A program made the position numbers and the translations under genes. Under the pieces are notes generated by a model. The model did not search any database, was not told the origin of the DNA, and was given only the letters and a program-made list of their open reading frames with translations. Below are positions 1 to 7,685 of a stretch of 12,169 nt of DNA, piece by piece. The stretch is from positions 6,453-18,621 of the forward strand of contig QHXU01000034.1 of the NCBI GenBank assembly GCA_003223065.1, in the 5' to 3' direction. Numbering within the stretch: position 1 is the stretch's first letter; the number at the start of each line of letters is the position of its first letter. The DNA comes from Acidobacteriota bacterium (lineage in GTDB: Bacteria > Acidobacteriota > Terriglobia > Bryobacterales > Bryobacteraceae).

Positions 1-2809
1 GCTGGAAGCGCGTTCCCGAGCCCATCTCGCTCTCGACTTCGATGTCCCCTCCGTGCTCGCGCACGATTCCGTAGCTGACCGAAAGCCCGAGCCCCGTGCC
101 CTTTCGCGCGCCCTTGGTTGTGAAGAACGGATCGAAAATGCGCGGGAGATTTTCCGGACTGATTCCGGCGCCCGAGTCGGCCACCGTCACCCGGACCAGC
201 GAGGCATGCTTCTCTTCCGGGCTGGCGGTGCTCACCGCGAGCAGCCCGCCCGATTCCATCGCGTCGCGCGCGTTCAGAAAGAGGTTCAGGAACACCTGCT
301 GCAGCTTGCCGGGATTGCCCTTGATCCGCGGCAGCTTCTCGTCCAGGTTAAGCCTGACCTCGATGCCGGCCTTGGTCAACTGGTGCTCGACCAAGGTCAG
401 CGTCTCGCGCGCGATCTTGTTCAGATCGACGCTCACGAACTCAGTCGGTGAGGTCCGCGAGAAGTTCAGCAGCGAGTTGACGATCTCGCTCGCGCGGAAC
501 GTCTGCCGCGCGATCTTTTCGAGCAGCGGCGCCTTCTGCGCATCGCCCGAAATCTGCTTTGCCAGCATCTGCGCGTAGGTCGAGATTACCGCCAGCGGGG
601 TGTTCACCTCGTGTGCGACGCCCGCCGCCAGCAGGCCGATCGAACTGAGCTTGTCGGCTTGCACCAGCCGGCGCTCGAGCTCCGCGCGGTCGGTAATATC
701 GTCGAAGATGATCAAGCGTCCGATCTGCTCGCCGTCACGCGAAATCAGCGGCGCCACCCCGATGTTGACCGTGACATCCTTCGGCCGCAGCACAAATTTG
801 TAAATGTTCTGAATCCCGGCTTCTCCGCGCATGGCCTCGAGCTTTTCGCACAGCTCCGCCGGCAGCAGGTCGCGCAGCTTTCGCCCCAGCACCTCCTGGC
901 GCGAAATACCCGTGAGCTTTTCAATTTGCGAGTTCCAGCTCTCCACGCGATCCTCGAGGTCCGCCGCCAGAATTCCCACGTGGATCGACTCCACTATGTT
1001 CTCGGAGAATTCTTTCAGACGCTCGTACTCCTCCACCTTGCGCGCAAGCGACCGGTATAGCGTCGCATTGTCGACGGCGATGCCGACGTAGCCCGAAAGC
1101 GTCACCAGCAGATCCACGTCGTCGCTCGAAAGGAAATCGCCCGATTCCGTGCGGCTCACGCCGAGATAAGCGATCGTTCTGCCGCGCGCCGAGCAAGGAA
1201 GGTAATAGGTGAGCTCCAGTTCGGCGATCGAACGGCGCACCGAAACCGGCCATTCATGCGAGATCACGTCCAGCGGGTTGCGCGTGCGCTCGAAAAAGAG
1301 GTAAGGCTTCGACGGACTTGCGCTCAGAAAACTCAAATCCAGGCCGTACGGCATATTGTCCGTCCGGCGCCCGCGGCGATCGCTCGCCAGCTCGAGGTGG
1401 AACTTTTCCTCGGTCTCGTCCCACACGAAGAACGCTACGTGGCGGATTCCGAGAGTGCGGATCAGACGTTCCGCCACGCTCTCGAGCATCTCGCCCAGGT
1501 CAGTGGGCGAGCCCAGCTCGCGCGCGAACTCGATCAGCGTGCGGCGATAGTCATACCGGTCTTTGTAGAAATAGTAGCGGTCCAGCTGCTCCTGGATCCA
1601 ATTGCGGATCGGCTGAAAAACGAATGCCGCGATCAGAATCATGAGCACCATTGCGGTGCCGCTCAAGTCGCCGGCGCGGCTCACCGAAAAAATCAGGCCA
1701 TAGAAGATGCCGAGCACCGCCAGCGTGGCCAGGGTGTAAACGTAGCCCTCCTGGAAGATGATGTCGACGTCCATCAGGCGGTACCGCAGGATCGCGTAAG
1801 CCCAGGTCAGCGGAATCAGCGGCAGCGAGAGCACCGCCAGGTTCATCGCGTGGTTCGGCGCCACGCCCATCAGGTACGGCACGGCGTAGATCAGCGCGAA
1901 CGGCAGCATACCAACCAGCACCCCATTGCGCAGCCATTTCAACTGGCGGCGCACCACCGGATCGTCCGCGCGGCGAAGCTGCAACGCCAGCACCATCGCG
2001 CCGGCCACGTACATCCCGCAAAGAAACACCAGCCACACGCGGTCCAGCAGCCAGCGCATTTCGAGCAGGGGCGCGGCGGATCGCAGCCATCCGAACATCA
2101 CGCCGAACTGGATTCCCAGCAGAGCCAGCCCCGGCAGATAGACCAGCGCCGCGGCGCCTCGCCGCCGGATCCACTTCTGCGGCTCGGGAAAAACAAAACA
2201 AAAATGCAGGAACAGTGTCGGCGCCAGATACCCGGTGACGACATTGCCGAAGTAGATTACCTTGTCGAAGTTGTTCAGCTTCCCGGTGTAGTGGAAGGCC
2301 GACATGACAAATGATGCCAGGCACAGAAGAAAGAAGTGGAGCGCGCGCGGAGCATTTCCGCGGCGGAAATATACGAACAACCCGATAGCGAGATACACCG
2401 CGCCGACCGCGTACTGATAATAGAGCGTGGAATCGCGCTCGACCTCGCCGATGATCAGATTCGCCGGAACTTCGATGCCGTTGTGCCGGACTGTATATTC
2501 GGCTTTGCGCCAGGTGCCGAGCCGCGCCAGCAATTGCGTGACCTCAATCGCTCGATCAATACGCACGCCCTCGATCGAGACTAGTACATCACCCTGGTGC
2601 AACCCTGCCTTTTCGCCGGGGCTGCCCGGAGTAATATACGCCGCTACGGCGTGCTCGCCATCGGCCGCGGCGCGATCAATCCAGGTGACGCCATCCTCGG
2701 GGAGATGGTATCGGCCCTGCTGCTGGAGATTGATCGCCGCGGCGATGATTGCCGCGACGGTTAGAACTACCAGCAACGCGCTGACGAATTGTTGCTTTAG
2801 TTCTCTCAT
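1..2809 (-). CDS. PDZ-containing multi-TM sensor histidine kinase (GAF-PAS-HisKA-HATPase), C-terminus cut by window edge
   Basis: Read on the minus strand from ATG 2809, the frame is open for 936 residues to the window edge. It should end within a few residues, because the last visible part (GSGTRFQ) is the usual end of a HATPase_c domain. Order seen: TM helix about 8-26; PDZ about 33-120 (PGSPGEKAGLHQGDVLVSIEG region); a block of roughly nine hydrophobic segments about 131-400; GAF-like about 425-585; coiled linker; PAS about 600-710; HisKA with phospho-acceptor H733 in GVAHEVNTPLA; HATPase_c with N box LNLFLNARDAM (N846), G1 DSGAGI (878-883), F box FDPFFTTK (892-899) and G2 GTGLGLS (904-910). 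All catalytic boxes are intact. Positive charges suggest N-in topology, which puts PDZ in the periplasm. An in-frame TAA 12 bases upstream of the ATG limits the start. The partner response regulator is not in the window and probably lies downstream. The sensed signal is unknown. Confidence 0.93.
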   Translation of the reverse strand, partial: MRELKQQFVSALLVVLTVAAIIAAAINLQQQGRYHLPEDGVTWIDRAAADGEHAVAAYITPGSPGEKAGLHQGDVLVSIEGVRIDRAIEVTQLLARLGTWRKAEYTVRHNGIEVPANLIIGEVERDSTLYYQYAVGAVYLAIGLFVYFRRGNAPRALHFFLLCLASFVMSAFHYTGKLNNFDKVIYFGNVVTGYLAPTLFLHFCFVFPEPQKWIRRRGAAALVYLPGLALLGIQFGVMFGWLRSAAPLLEMRWLLDRVWLVFLCGMYVAGAMVLALQLRRADDPVVRRQLKWLRNGVLVGMLPFALIYAVPYLMGVAPNHAMNLAVLSLPLIPLTWAYAILRYRLMDVDIIFQEGYVYTLATLAVLGIFYGLIFSVSRAGDLSGTAMVLMILIAAFVFQPIRNWIQEQLDRYYFYKDRYDYRRTLIEFARELGSPTDLGEMLESVAERLIRTLGIRHVAFFVWDETEEKFHLELASDRRGRRTDNMPYGLDLSFLSASPSKPYLFFERTRNPLDVISHEWPVSVRRSIAELELTYYLPCSARGRTIAYLGVSRTESGDFLSSDDVDLLVTLSGYVGIAVDNATLYRSLARKVEEYERLKEFSENIVESIHVGILAADLEDRVESWNSQIEKLTGISRQEVLGRKLRDLLPAELCEKLEAMRGEAGIQNIYKFVLRPKDVTVNIGVAPLISRDGEQIGRLIIFDDITDRAELERRLVQADKLSSIGLLAAGVAHEVNTPLAVISTYAQMLAKQISGDAQKAPLLEKIARQTFRASEIVNSLLNFSRTSPTEFVSVDLNKIARETLTLVEHQLTKAGIEVRLNLDEKLPRIKGNPGKLQQVFLNLFLNARDAMESGGLLAVSTASPEEKHASLVRVTVADSGAGISPENLPRIFDPFFTTKGARKGTGLGLSVSYGIVREHGGDIEVESEMGSGTRFQ

Positions 2810-2884
2810 CCAACGCTTTTAGACACCAACCCCCTTAAACAGCGAGCACGCAAATGACCAACTCAACGCCGATACTTTGGCTTG

Positions 2885-2913
2885 ATATTACAGTACTTGT
2901 CTAAGCCTTGCAA
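2885..2913 (-). promoter_or_regulatory. Candidate sigma70-type promoter of the histidine kinase
   Basis: On the minus strand there is a TTGCAA -35-like hexamer (2913-2908), a 17-base spacer, and a TAATAT -10-like hexamer (2890-2885). Each matches the consensus at 4 of 6 positions with ideal spacing. Transcription would begin near 2878, giving a leader of about 70 nt before ATG 2809. The promoter lies in the 164-base gap between the radical SAM gene and the kinase, so the kinase may be expressed on its own. A weak 5-bp inverted repeat (2944-2948 with 2955-2959) followed by TTT lies just after the radical SAM stop and is too weak to call a terminator. Confidence 0.45.
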
Positions 2914-2973
2914 GCCCCCCGGCTACCGTTTTCGGGAGCGAAACTACAGAGAAGTGTAGCAGAAGGTTTTAGG

Positions 2974-4011
2974 CTAGTCGCCGATGGTCTGAATCTTCAC
3001 CAGCGGCTTGCTCGGCTGCGGGGACGCCACTGATCGAATGGTCTGCGGGTCGCGAAAAAAATCGAAATACGAGACGTAGTGGACGCAACTCACCGTACAG
3101 TACGGCGCGCATGCTTTCTCGGTGAGGTATTCGCGGCGGATGTCTTCGTAGGTGTAGGTTTCGAGCGGCTTGGCGGGATAGCCGCGCTGTTGCGAGCAAT
3201 AATGCACCAGCCCGTCCTCGCAGATGTACATGTAGCGGGCCCCGGCGCGGCATCGCCAGTTGTTCGACCGCCCTTGCGCAATTGCATCCTGGAAGAAGTT
3301 CAGGCGTGCGAAATGGCGATGCTCCATCGCTTTCATCTCGTGATAAACGGCGCGCTCGCGCTCTCCGAGCGGCCGCAGCTGGCCATCTCCATCGTGAATG
3401 ATTCCCACCGTCGCCGAGAACCCCAGCTCCAGCGCTCTCCTGCCTACCACCAATGCATCGTCGGGGTTATGGATTCCTCCTCCCACCACGGAATTGATGT
3501 TTACGTGAAACTCGGCGTAATCAGCCAGGATCTGCAGCTTCTTGTCGAGCACCTTGAGGCTCTTCTTCGACACCTCGTCCGGCATCACGTTGTCGATCGA
3601 AATCTGCATGTGATCGAGCCCGGCACGGTTCAGCCGCTGCACTCGCTCCGGCGTCAACAGGTATCCGTTGGTGATCATGCAGGCCAGCACGCCGCGTCTC
3701 CGCATTGCCGCGATGATCTCGTCCAGGTCCGGGTGCAGCATCGGTTCGCCGCCCGAAAGCGTCAGGATGCTGGTCCCCATGTCGGCCAGCCGGTTAATGC
3801 GCGCCACCATCACTGCGAGCGGCACGGGCTTTGAATAGTCGTCGTATTCGTTGCAGTATTTACAGGAAAGATTGCAACGCCGTATGGGAATTATGTGCGC
3901 CATGATCGGGTGGCGCGTCGAAAAAGCGCCCTTCGCAATGATGCGCAACTCCCTCAGGCGCCGCGTGAGCGATCTCCAGGCGCGACGTATTCGAAAGGCC
4001 GTGTCTGGCAT
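2974..4011 (-). CDS. Radical SAM protein with SPASM/twitch-like C-terminal cysteines
   Basis: This is a 345-residue protein from ATG 4011 to TAG 2974-2976. The radical SAM signature CNLSCKYC (CX3CX2C) places the 4Fe-4S ligands at C46, C50 and C53, followed by the SAM-binding GGEP (87-90) and a TIM-barrel pattern (TNGYLL, QISID). The C-terminus carries C254-X12-G-X4-C272, which matches the first part of the SPASM pattern, with C264 between, and then C301-X3-C305-X3-C309. This suggests auxiliary Fe-S binding of SPASM/twitch type with non-canonical spacing. The frame stays open upstream to ATG 4179, but that extension is low-complexity and arginine/proline-rich and lacks family features; the basic start MPDTAFRIRRAWRS is more natural. 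No precursor peptide gene or maturation partner is visible, so the substrate is unknown. MoaA- or PqqE-like activity is not supported by the context. Confidence 0.88.
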   Translation of the reverse strand: MPDTAFRIRRAWRSLTRRLRELRIIAKGAFSTRHPIMAHIIPIRRCNLSCKYCNEYDDYSKPVPLAVMVARINRLADMGTSILTLSGGEPMLHPDLDEIIAAMRRRGVLACMITNGYLLTPERVQRLNRAGLDHMQISIDNVMPDEVSKKSLKVLDKKLQILADYAEFHVNINSVVGGGIHNPDDALVVGRRALELGFSATVGIIHDGDGQLRPLGERERAVYHEMKAMEHRHFARLNFFQDAIAQGRSNNWRCRAGARYMYICEDGLVHYCSQQRGYPAKPLETYTYEDIRREYLTEKACAPYCTVSCVHYVSYFDFFRDPQTIRSVASPQPSKPLVKIQTIGD

Positions 4012-4023
4012 GGAACGCTTACT

Positions 4024-4032
4024 ATTTAAGCA
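4024..4032 (-). promoter_or_regulatory. Possible extended -10 element for the radical SAM gene
   Basis: The minus strand reads TG-C-TTAAAT, ending 12 bases before ATG 4011, with no convincing -35 hexamer. If used, transcription would start only about 5-6 nt before the start codon, giving an almost leaderless mRNA. That fits the lack of a clear ribosome binding site. The rest of the 178-base divergent region (4012-4189) shows no other convincing signal for either gene. Confidence 0.25.
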
Positions 4033-4189
4033 CACGCCGCCAGGTATACGCGCTTTCCGGGCCTGTACGGCGAGTTTCGAGGGCCGAAATGCGCAACCCC
4101 CAGGTTCAGTGGGGCTTGCCGGCCTGCTGGAGGCATGCGAACTCCGGTTCCCCACTGCTCCTGAGAGTATTTCCGCCATCGGGACACTT

Positions 4190-4786
4190 ATGCATGTGAC
4201 CTACCGAATCCTGGTGGCGATTTGCCTTACGCCGCCGTTACTCGCAGAGCAAGACCCGGCGATCCTCCAAATCCGCGTTATCGAGGGCGAGGGCGCCGTC
4301 TATCCGATCGGCTCGCGCGCCACGCGCGGCATCACTGTGCAGGTGACCGACGAAACCGGCAAGCCTGTGGAAAACGCAACCGTCAGTCTTAAGCTGCCCG
4401 AGGACGGACCCGGCGGAGTTTTCTCCACGGGGGCGAAGACCGAGATCGCCACCACTCGCGCCGACGGTCGCGCAGGCGTCTGGGGCATGCAGTGGAATCG
4501 CACACTGGGAGCATTCGAGGTCCGCATCACGGCAATGAAAGGCCCGGCTCGCGCCGGAATCGCCTGCCCGCTCTACCTGACTGATACGCCGCGGCGTGCA
4601 GCTGCCTCGCCGGGCCGCGGCCTCGGACCCAGGCGCAGCCGCAGATGGGTTTGGATCTCTTTGGCGGCAGTGGGCGCTGCTGGAGCCGGAGTCGCGGCCA
4701 GGGCAGCCTCCGCGAAGCCGGCGGCGGCGTCTGCATCGGGAGCGTTGCAGATCGGCACGCCGGTAATCAGCCTGGGGCGGCCATGA
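4190..4786 (+). CDS. Small exported Ig-like domain protein with C-terminal membrane helix
   Basis: 198 residues. A signal peptide (MHVTYRILVAICLTPPLLA, about 1-19) precedes one beta-sandwich domain (about 25-130). The domain shows the bacterial Ig-like/invasin pattern: GITVQVTDETGKPVENATVSL, then GGVFSTG, a TTRADGRAGV turn and a final FEVRITA strand. A basic Arg-rich linker (RRSRR, 148-152) is followed by a hydrophobic helix (about 153-171) and an Ala-rich tail ending TPVISLGRP. The likely role is a membrane-tethered envelope protein. Proteins with this layout are, from memory, frequent in Acidobacteriota, but no function is established. The frame is open upstream to 3851, overlapping the opposite gene, but the signal peptide fixes the start at ATG 4190. 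The stop TGA shares an ATGA overlap with the next gene, implying translational coupling. Confidence 0.8.
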   Translation: MHVTYRILVAICLTPPLLAEQDPAILQIRVIEGEGAVYPIGSRATRGITVQVTDETGKPVENATVSLKLPEDGPGGVFSTGAKTEIATTRADGRAGVWGMQWNRTLGAFEVRITAMKGPARAGIACPLYLTDTPRRAAASPGRGLGPRRSRRWVWISLAAVGAAGAGVAARAASAKPAAASASGALQIGTPVISLGRP

Positions 4787-5487
4787 GGATCCTCATCGCC
4801 GTCTTCGGTATTTGCGCGTATGCGCAACCCGCTCTCGAGCGCCCTGGGCTTGGCATGATCGTCGATGCGAACGGCGCGCTGCGGCCGGTTTACGGCATCG
4901 CCGGCAGCGTTACCTTGGGCGATCCGATCGCGGCCGGCGTACTCTCGACCGCTTGCTCGAGAAAACTGTGCCTCTCCAAGACGGCTACATCGATTCTTTG
5001 GGGCGATCAAGAGACCGCCGCCCCACCCGGACCGGCGCTATTTGCGCTCGACGGTAACCGTGCGTTCGTCTATTTCCCGCAATCAAACCAACTCATGCGC
5101 TGGCACGACGGCGTTCTCAAACCGATGGACTTCGACATCGGCGGCGAAATTCTCTCGCTTCGTGCCGCGCACGGCCGCGTCGAGTTCGCTGTGCGCCGCG
5201 ACGGCGAGGTCTGGATTGTGCGCGGTGACGGCGCTGTGCTCGGCGCGCTCACCGGCGCCGGCGCTCCGGTGATGCTGCTCAAGGATGGGGCGCTTTTCAA
5301 AGCCGGCGATGCCCTGATTGTCCGCCGTGACGACGGGACAGAACTTAGCTTCGATCTGACAGGTGTCGAATCCCTGCTCCCGATGGGCGCGGGTTACGTG
5401 CAGATCCGCGCTGGGGCGGCGGCGTACGCCTTGTGCGTCGAGCCGGAGCGGGAACAACTCTTCGTGCTGCCGGAGCCTTTGCCATGA
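4783..5487 (+). CDS. Exported beta-rich protein of unknown function
   Basis: 234 residues from the ATG of an ATGA overlap with the gene before. A short signal peptide (MRILIAVFGICAYA, about 1-14) is followed by a chain of short beta strands and Gly/Asp turns: MIVDANGALRPVYGI, ALFALDGNRAFVYF, VEFAVRRDGEVWIVRGDG, ALIVRRDDGTELSF. This looks like an incomplete or divergent beta-propeller (PQQ- or NHL-like rhythm), but no family is recognised with confidence. Two cysteines (C58 and C63, CX4C) in the exported part could form a disulfide. No catalytic motif is seen. It sits between an Ig-like protein and an ASH-domain protein and overlaps both by 4 bp, so the three probably act together in the envelope. 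The coding call is firm (signal peptide, coupled start and stop); the function is open. Confidence 0.75.
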   Translation: MRILIAVFGICAYAQPALERPGLGMIVDANGALRPVYGIAGSVTLGDPIAAGVLSTACSRKLCLSKTATSILWGDQETAAPPGPALFALDGNRAFVYFPQSNQLMRWHDGVLKPMDFDIGGEILSLRAAHGRVEFAVRRDGEVWIVRGDGAVLGALTGAGAPVMLLKDGALFKAGDALIVRRDDGTELSFDLTGVESLLPMGAGYVQIRAGAAAYALCVEPEREQLFVLPEPLP

Positions 5488-6863
5488 TGCCCCGTCTCTT
5501 CGTCGCACTTTTATTGCCGCTGGCCGCGCGCGCGCAACTCGTCCTCGTGAGTGTTGACGGCACAACGGAGTCGCCGGTAGGCTCCACATACGATTTCGCG
5601 AGTGTCGCCGCAAGTGAACCAAAGGATGTGCGCTTTCGAGCGCGGAACACCGGCAGCTCCGCGATAACCGTGACCACGCTGGCGGTAAACGGCGCCGGAT
5701 TCACTGTCGACCGGCCCTCGCTTCCTTTCGTCGTCGCGCCGGGTAATTTCCTTGGCTTCACCGTGCATTTCGCCGCGGGCACTCCCGCCTCTTATAGCGC
5801 CGCCTTGCAGGTAAACACCGTCAGCGTGATCCTTTTGGCGAGATCCGTCCTTGCGCCCGCGCTTACCATATTTCCCGCATGTACAGCCGATGCAACAACG
5901 GCCACTGTCAACTTCCCCCGCGTTCCCAAGGGCTCGATGGGGCTGTGCAACTTGTCGCTTCAGAACCCCTATAGCCAGGCGTTGACGGTTTCCAATCTCG
6001 TGGTCACCGGCGACGCAGCGTTCCAGGGACCTCTCGGCGTAAGAATGCCGATGACGCTGCAGCCGGGCCAGGCGGTCACCTTCACCGTACAGTTCGCGCC
6101 GGTATGCGGCAAAGCGAGTTACAGCGGCGCGCTTACCATCAACAGCCGGACCTATCCTCTCGCGGGTTCGGGTTTTGACCCGCCTTTGCCTGAACCGATC
6201 CTGAAATTCGATTCGGCCGGCTTTGGGAGCGCCCAGCAGCGCACGCTGGCGATAAGCCTGCCCACCGCGTATCCGTGCCCGGCGTCGGGTTACGTGCATT
6301 TGGCGTTTACCCCCGACACGCAGGTGGTCACCGACGATCCCGCAATCCTGTTCGTCGCGACTGGTAGCCGCACGGTTCCGTTCTCGGTGAACCAGGGCGA
6401 TACACAGGTCCTGCTCGGCAGTCAGGCTCAAGCACTTTTCCAAACCGGCACGACTTCTGGCGCCCTACGGTTCACGTTGGATGCAGTCGGTATCGGGATC
6501 GACGGTGCCGCCACAACGGTTCTGACGATTCCCCGCACTGCCGTCTCCGTCGGTAGCGCGGGCGCGTCGCGCCGCGTGAACGACCTCGATGTCGAGCTCA
6601 TCGGGTATGACAATACCTACACGGCCGGTGTGATGTCGTTCACATTTTTCGACGCCGGCGGCAACGCGATCGGCCCCGGCGCCATCCGCGCGGATTTCAC
6701 CGCCGACTTTCGTGCTTACTTCACTCGCATCCAATCCGGCAGCGCCTTTGTGATGCGCGCGACATTTCCGGTGACCGGCGATGCTCGTAAAGTCGCCGGT
6801 GTCGAAGTCGAGCTCACCAACTCAGCCGGCGTCTTCCGGACACAACGCATCCTCTTCCAGTAA
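5484..6863 (+). CDS. Choice-of-anchor D / ASH-like exported surface protein
   Basis: 459 residues, starting at the first ATG of ATGATG in an ATGA overlap with the previous stop. A signal peptide (MMPRLFVALLLPLAARA, 1-17) is followed by two Ig-fold repeats of ASH/choice-of-anchor D type. Repeat 1 is about 36-115 (YDFASVA, VRFRARNTGSSAITVTTLAV, VVAPGNFLGFTVHF). Repeat 2 is about 140-230 (VNFPRVPKG, LSLQNPYSQALTVSNLVV, LQPGQAVTFTVQFAPVCGKASYSG). Cysteines C133, C155 and C208 may make a disulfide. The C-terminal part (about 237-459) is another beta-rich unit ending in a distinctive block (VELIGYDNTYTAGVMSFTFFD, then FPVTGDARKVAGVEVEL, then TQRILFQ). I recall the same block at the end of many Solibacter-type secreted proteins. 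The likely role is a surface or adhesion protein; the ligand is unknown. No LPXTG or autotransporter anchor is seen. Confidence 0.82.
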   Translation: MMPRLFVALLLPLAARAQLVLVSVDGTTESPVGSTYDFASVAASEPKDVRFRARNTGSSAITVTTLAVNGAGFTVDRPSLPFVVAPGNFLGFTVHFAAGTPASYSAALQVNTVSVILLARSVLAPALTIFPACTADATTATVNFPRVPKGSMGLCNLSLQNPYSQALTVSNLVVTGDAAFQGPLGVRMPMTLQPGQAVTFTVQFAPVCGKASYSGALTINSRTYPLAGSGFDPPLPEPILKFDSAGFGSAQQRTLAISLPTAYPCPASGYVHLAFTPDTQVVTDDPAILFVATGSRTVPFSVNQGDTQVLLGSQAQALFQTGTTSGALRFTLDAVGIGIDGAATTVLTIPRTAVSVGSAGASRRVNDLDVELIGYDNTYTAGVMSFTFFDAGGNAIGPGAIRADFTADFRAYFTRIQSGSAFVMRATFPVTGDARKVAGVEVELTNSAGVFRTQRILFQ

Positions 6864-6872
6864 CGTGGAAGC

Positions 6873-7652
6873 ATGGTGCGCGTGGCGCTGACGATCGCCG
6901 GCCCCGACCCGAGCGGCGGCGCAGGCCTCCAGGCCGATCTTAAGACCTTCCATCAATTCGGCGTCTACGGCGAAGCGGTGGTGACGCTGATCACCGTTCA
7001 AAACACGCGCCAGGCGACCGTCGCGGAGACGCTGCGGCCCGAGCTTGTGATCGCACAAATCCGTGCGGTCGTCGAAGATATTCCGCCGCACGCCGCCAAG
7101 ACGGGAGCTCTCGGCAATCGTGCCGTGGTCGACGCGGTGGCGAAAACAGCGGAGGCGTTTGCTTTTCCGCTAGTAGTCGATCCGGTCATGATCAGCAAGC
7201 ACGGCGCGCCGCTGATCGACACCGACGCCAGGGCCGCGCTGGCCGAGCATCTCATCCCGAAGGCGTTTCTGGTGACTCCAAACTTGCACGAAGCAGCGGC
7301 GCTCGCCGGCTTCGAGGTCTGCGATCCCGAAGGCATGCGCCGCGCGGCGCGGCGACTGGCATCGCTCGGAGCCAGGAACGTGCTGGTCAAGGGCGGTCAC
7401 CTGCGCGGCGATGCCATCGATGTTCTGTATACGTCGGACGGCTGTTTCCGCGAGTACACCGCGCCCCGCATCGAGACGCGGAACACTCATGGCACCGGCT
7501 GTACATACTCGGCCGCCATCACCGCCGAACTCGCCAGGGGAACGCCGCTCGCGGACGCGGTCGCGCGCGCCAAGGAGTTCCTCACGGAAGCGATTCGCAC
7601 CAGTCCGGGTCTCGGCGGCGGCACAGGTCCGCTCAATCATCTCGCGGGATGA
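6873..7652 (+). CDS. thiD: Hydroxymethylpyrimidine / phosphomethylpyrimidine kinase
   Basis: 259 residues, normal length for ThiD. The enzyme phosphorylates HMP and then HMP-P to HMP-PP for thiamine biosynthesis in the cytosol. Features seen: N-terminal ALTIAGPDPSGGAGLQADLKT (the family usually has GSDPSGGAG; here the Ser is Pro), the HMP-pocket VQNT (42-45), VVDPVM (101-106), TPN (135-137), VKGGH (172-176) and the catalytic anion-hole HGTGCTYS with C210. A GGAA ribosome binding site lies just before ATG 6873, only 9 bases after the previous stop, so it probably shares a transcript with the surface-protein genes. No TPP riboswitch and no thiC, thiE or thiG neighbour is present. A function limited to HMP salvage is possible. 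PdxK-type activity is less likely because of the GTGC motif. Confidence 0.93.
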   Translation: MVRVALTIAGPDPSGGAGLQADLKTFHQFGVYGEAVVTLITVQNTRQATVAETLRPELVIAQIRAVVEDIPPHAAKTGALGNRAVVDAVAKTAEAFAFPLVVDPVMISKHGAPLIDTDARAALAEHLIPKAFLVTPNLHEAAALAGFEVCDPEGMRRAARRLASLGARNVLVKGGHLRGDAIDVLYTSDGCFREYTAPRIETRNTHGTGCTYSAAITAELARGTPLADAVARAKEFLTEAIRTSPGLGGGTGPLNHLAG

Positions 7653-7685
7653 GATTGTCCCCTGACTTCCGCCACTCAGTTACGA

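Noticed and set aside
1256..2314. Long plus-strand open frame (352 codons) opposite the histidine kinase
   Set aside because: It lies antisense to a kinase with clear domains. The product is His/Gln/Arg-rich without motifs, as expected for a shadow frame in GC-rich DNA.
2944..2959. Possible terminator after the radical SAM gene
   Set aside because: Only a 5-bp AT-containing stem followed by three T; too weak.
3079..3834. Plus-strand open frame (251 codons) opposite the radical SAM gene
   Set aside because: The opposite strand encodes intact radical SAM motifs; this frame is His/Val/Arg-rich shadow sequence.
4012..4179. Upstream extension of the radical SAM frame to ATG 4179
   Set aside because: The 56 extra residues are low-complexity with no family features, and they would use up the divergent promoter region.
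3851..4189. Upstream extension of the Ig-like protein frame
   Set aside because: It would overlap the radical SAM gene and bury the signal peptide 113 residues inside the protein.
5511..6443. Minus-strand open frame (310 codons) opposite the ASH-domain gene
   Set aside because: Arg/Gly-rich with no signal or domain; the plus-strand product has a signal peptide and two repeats.
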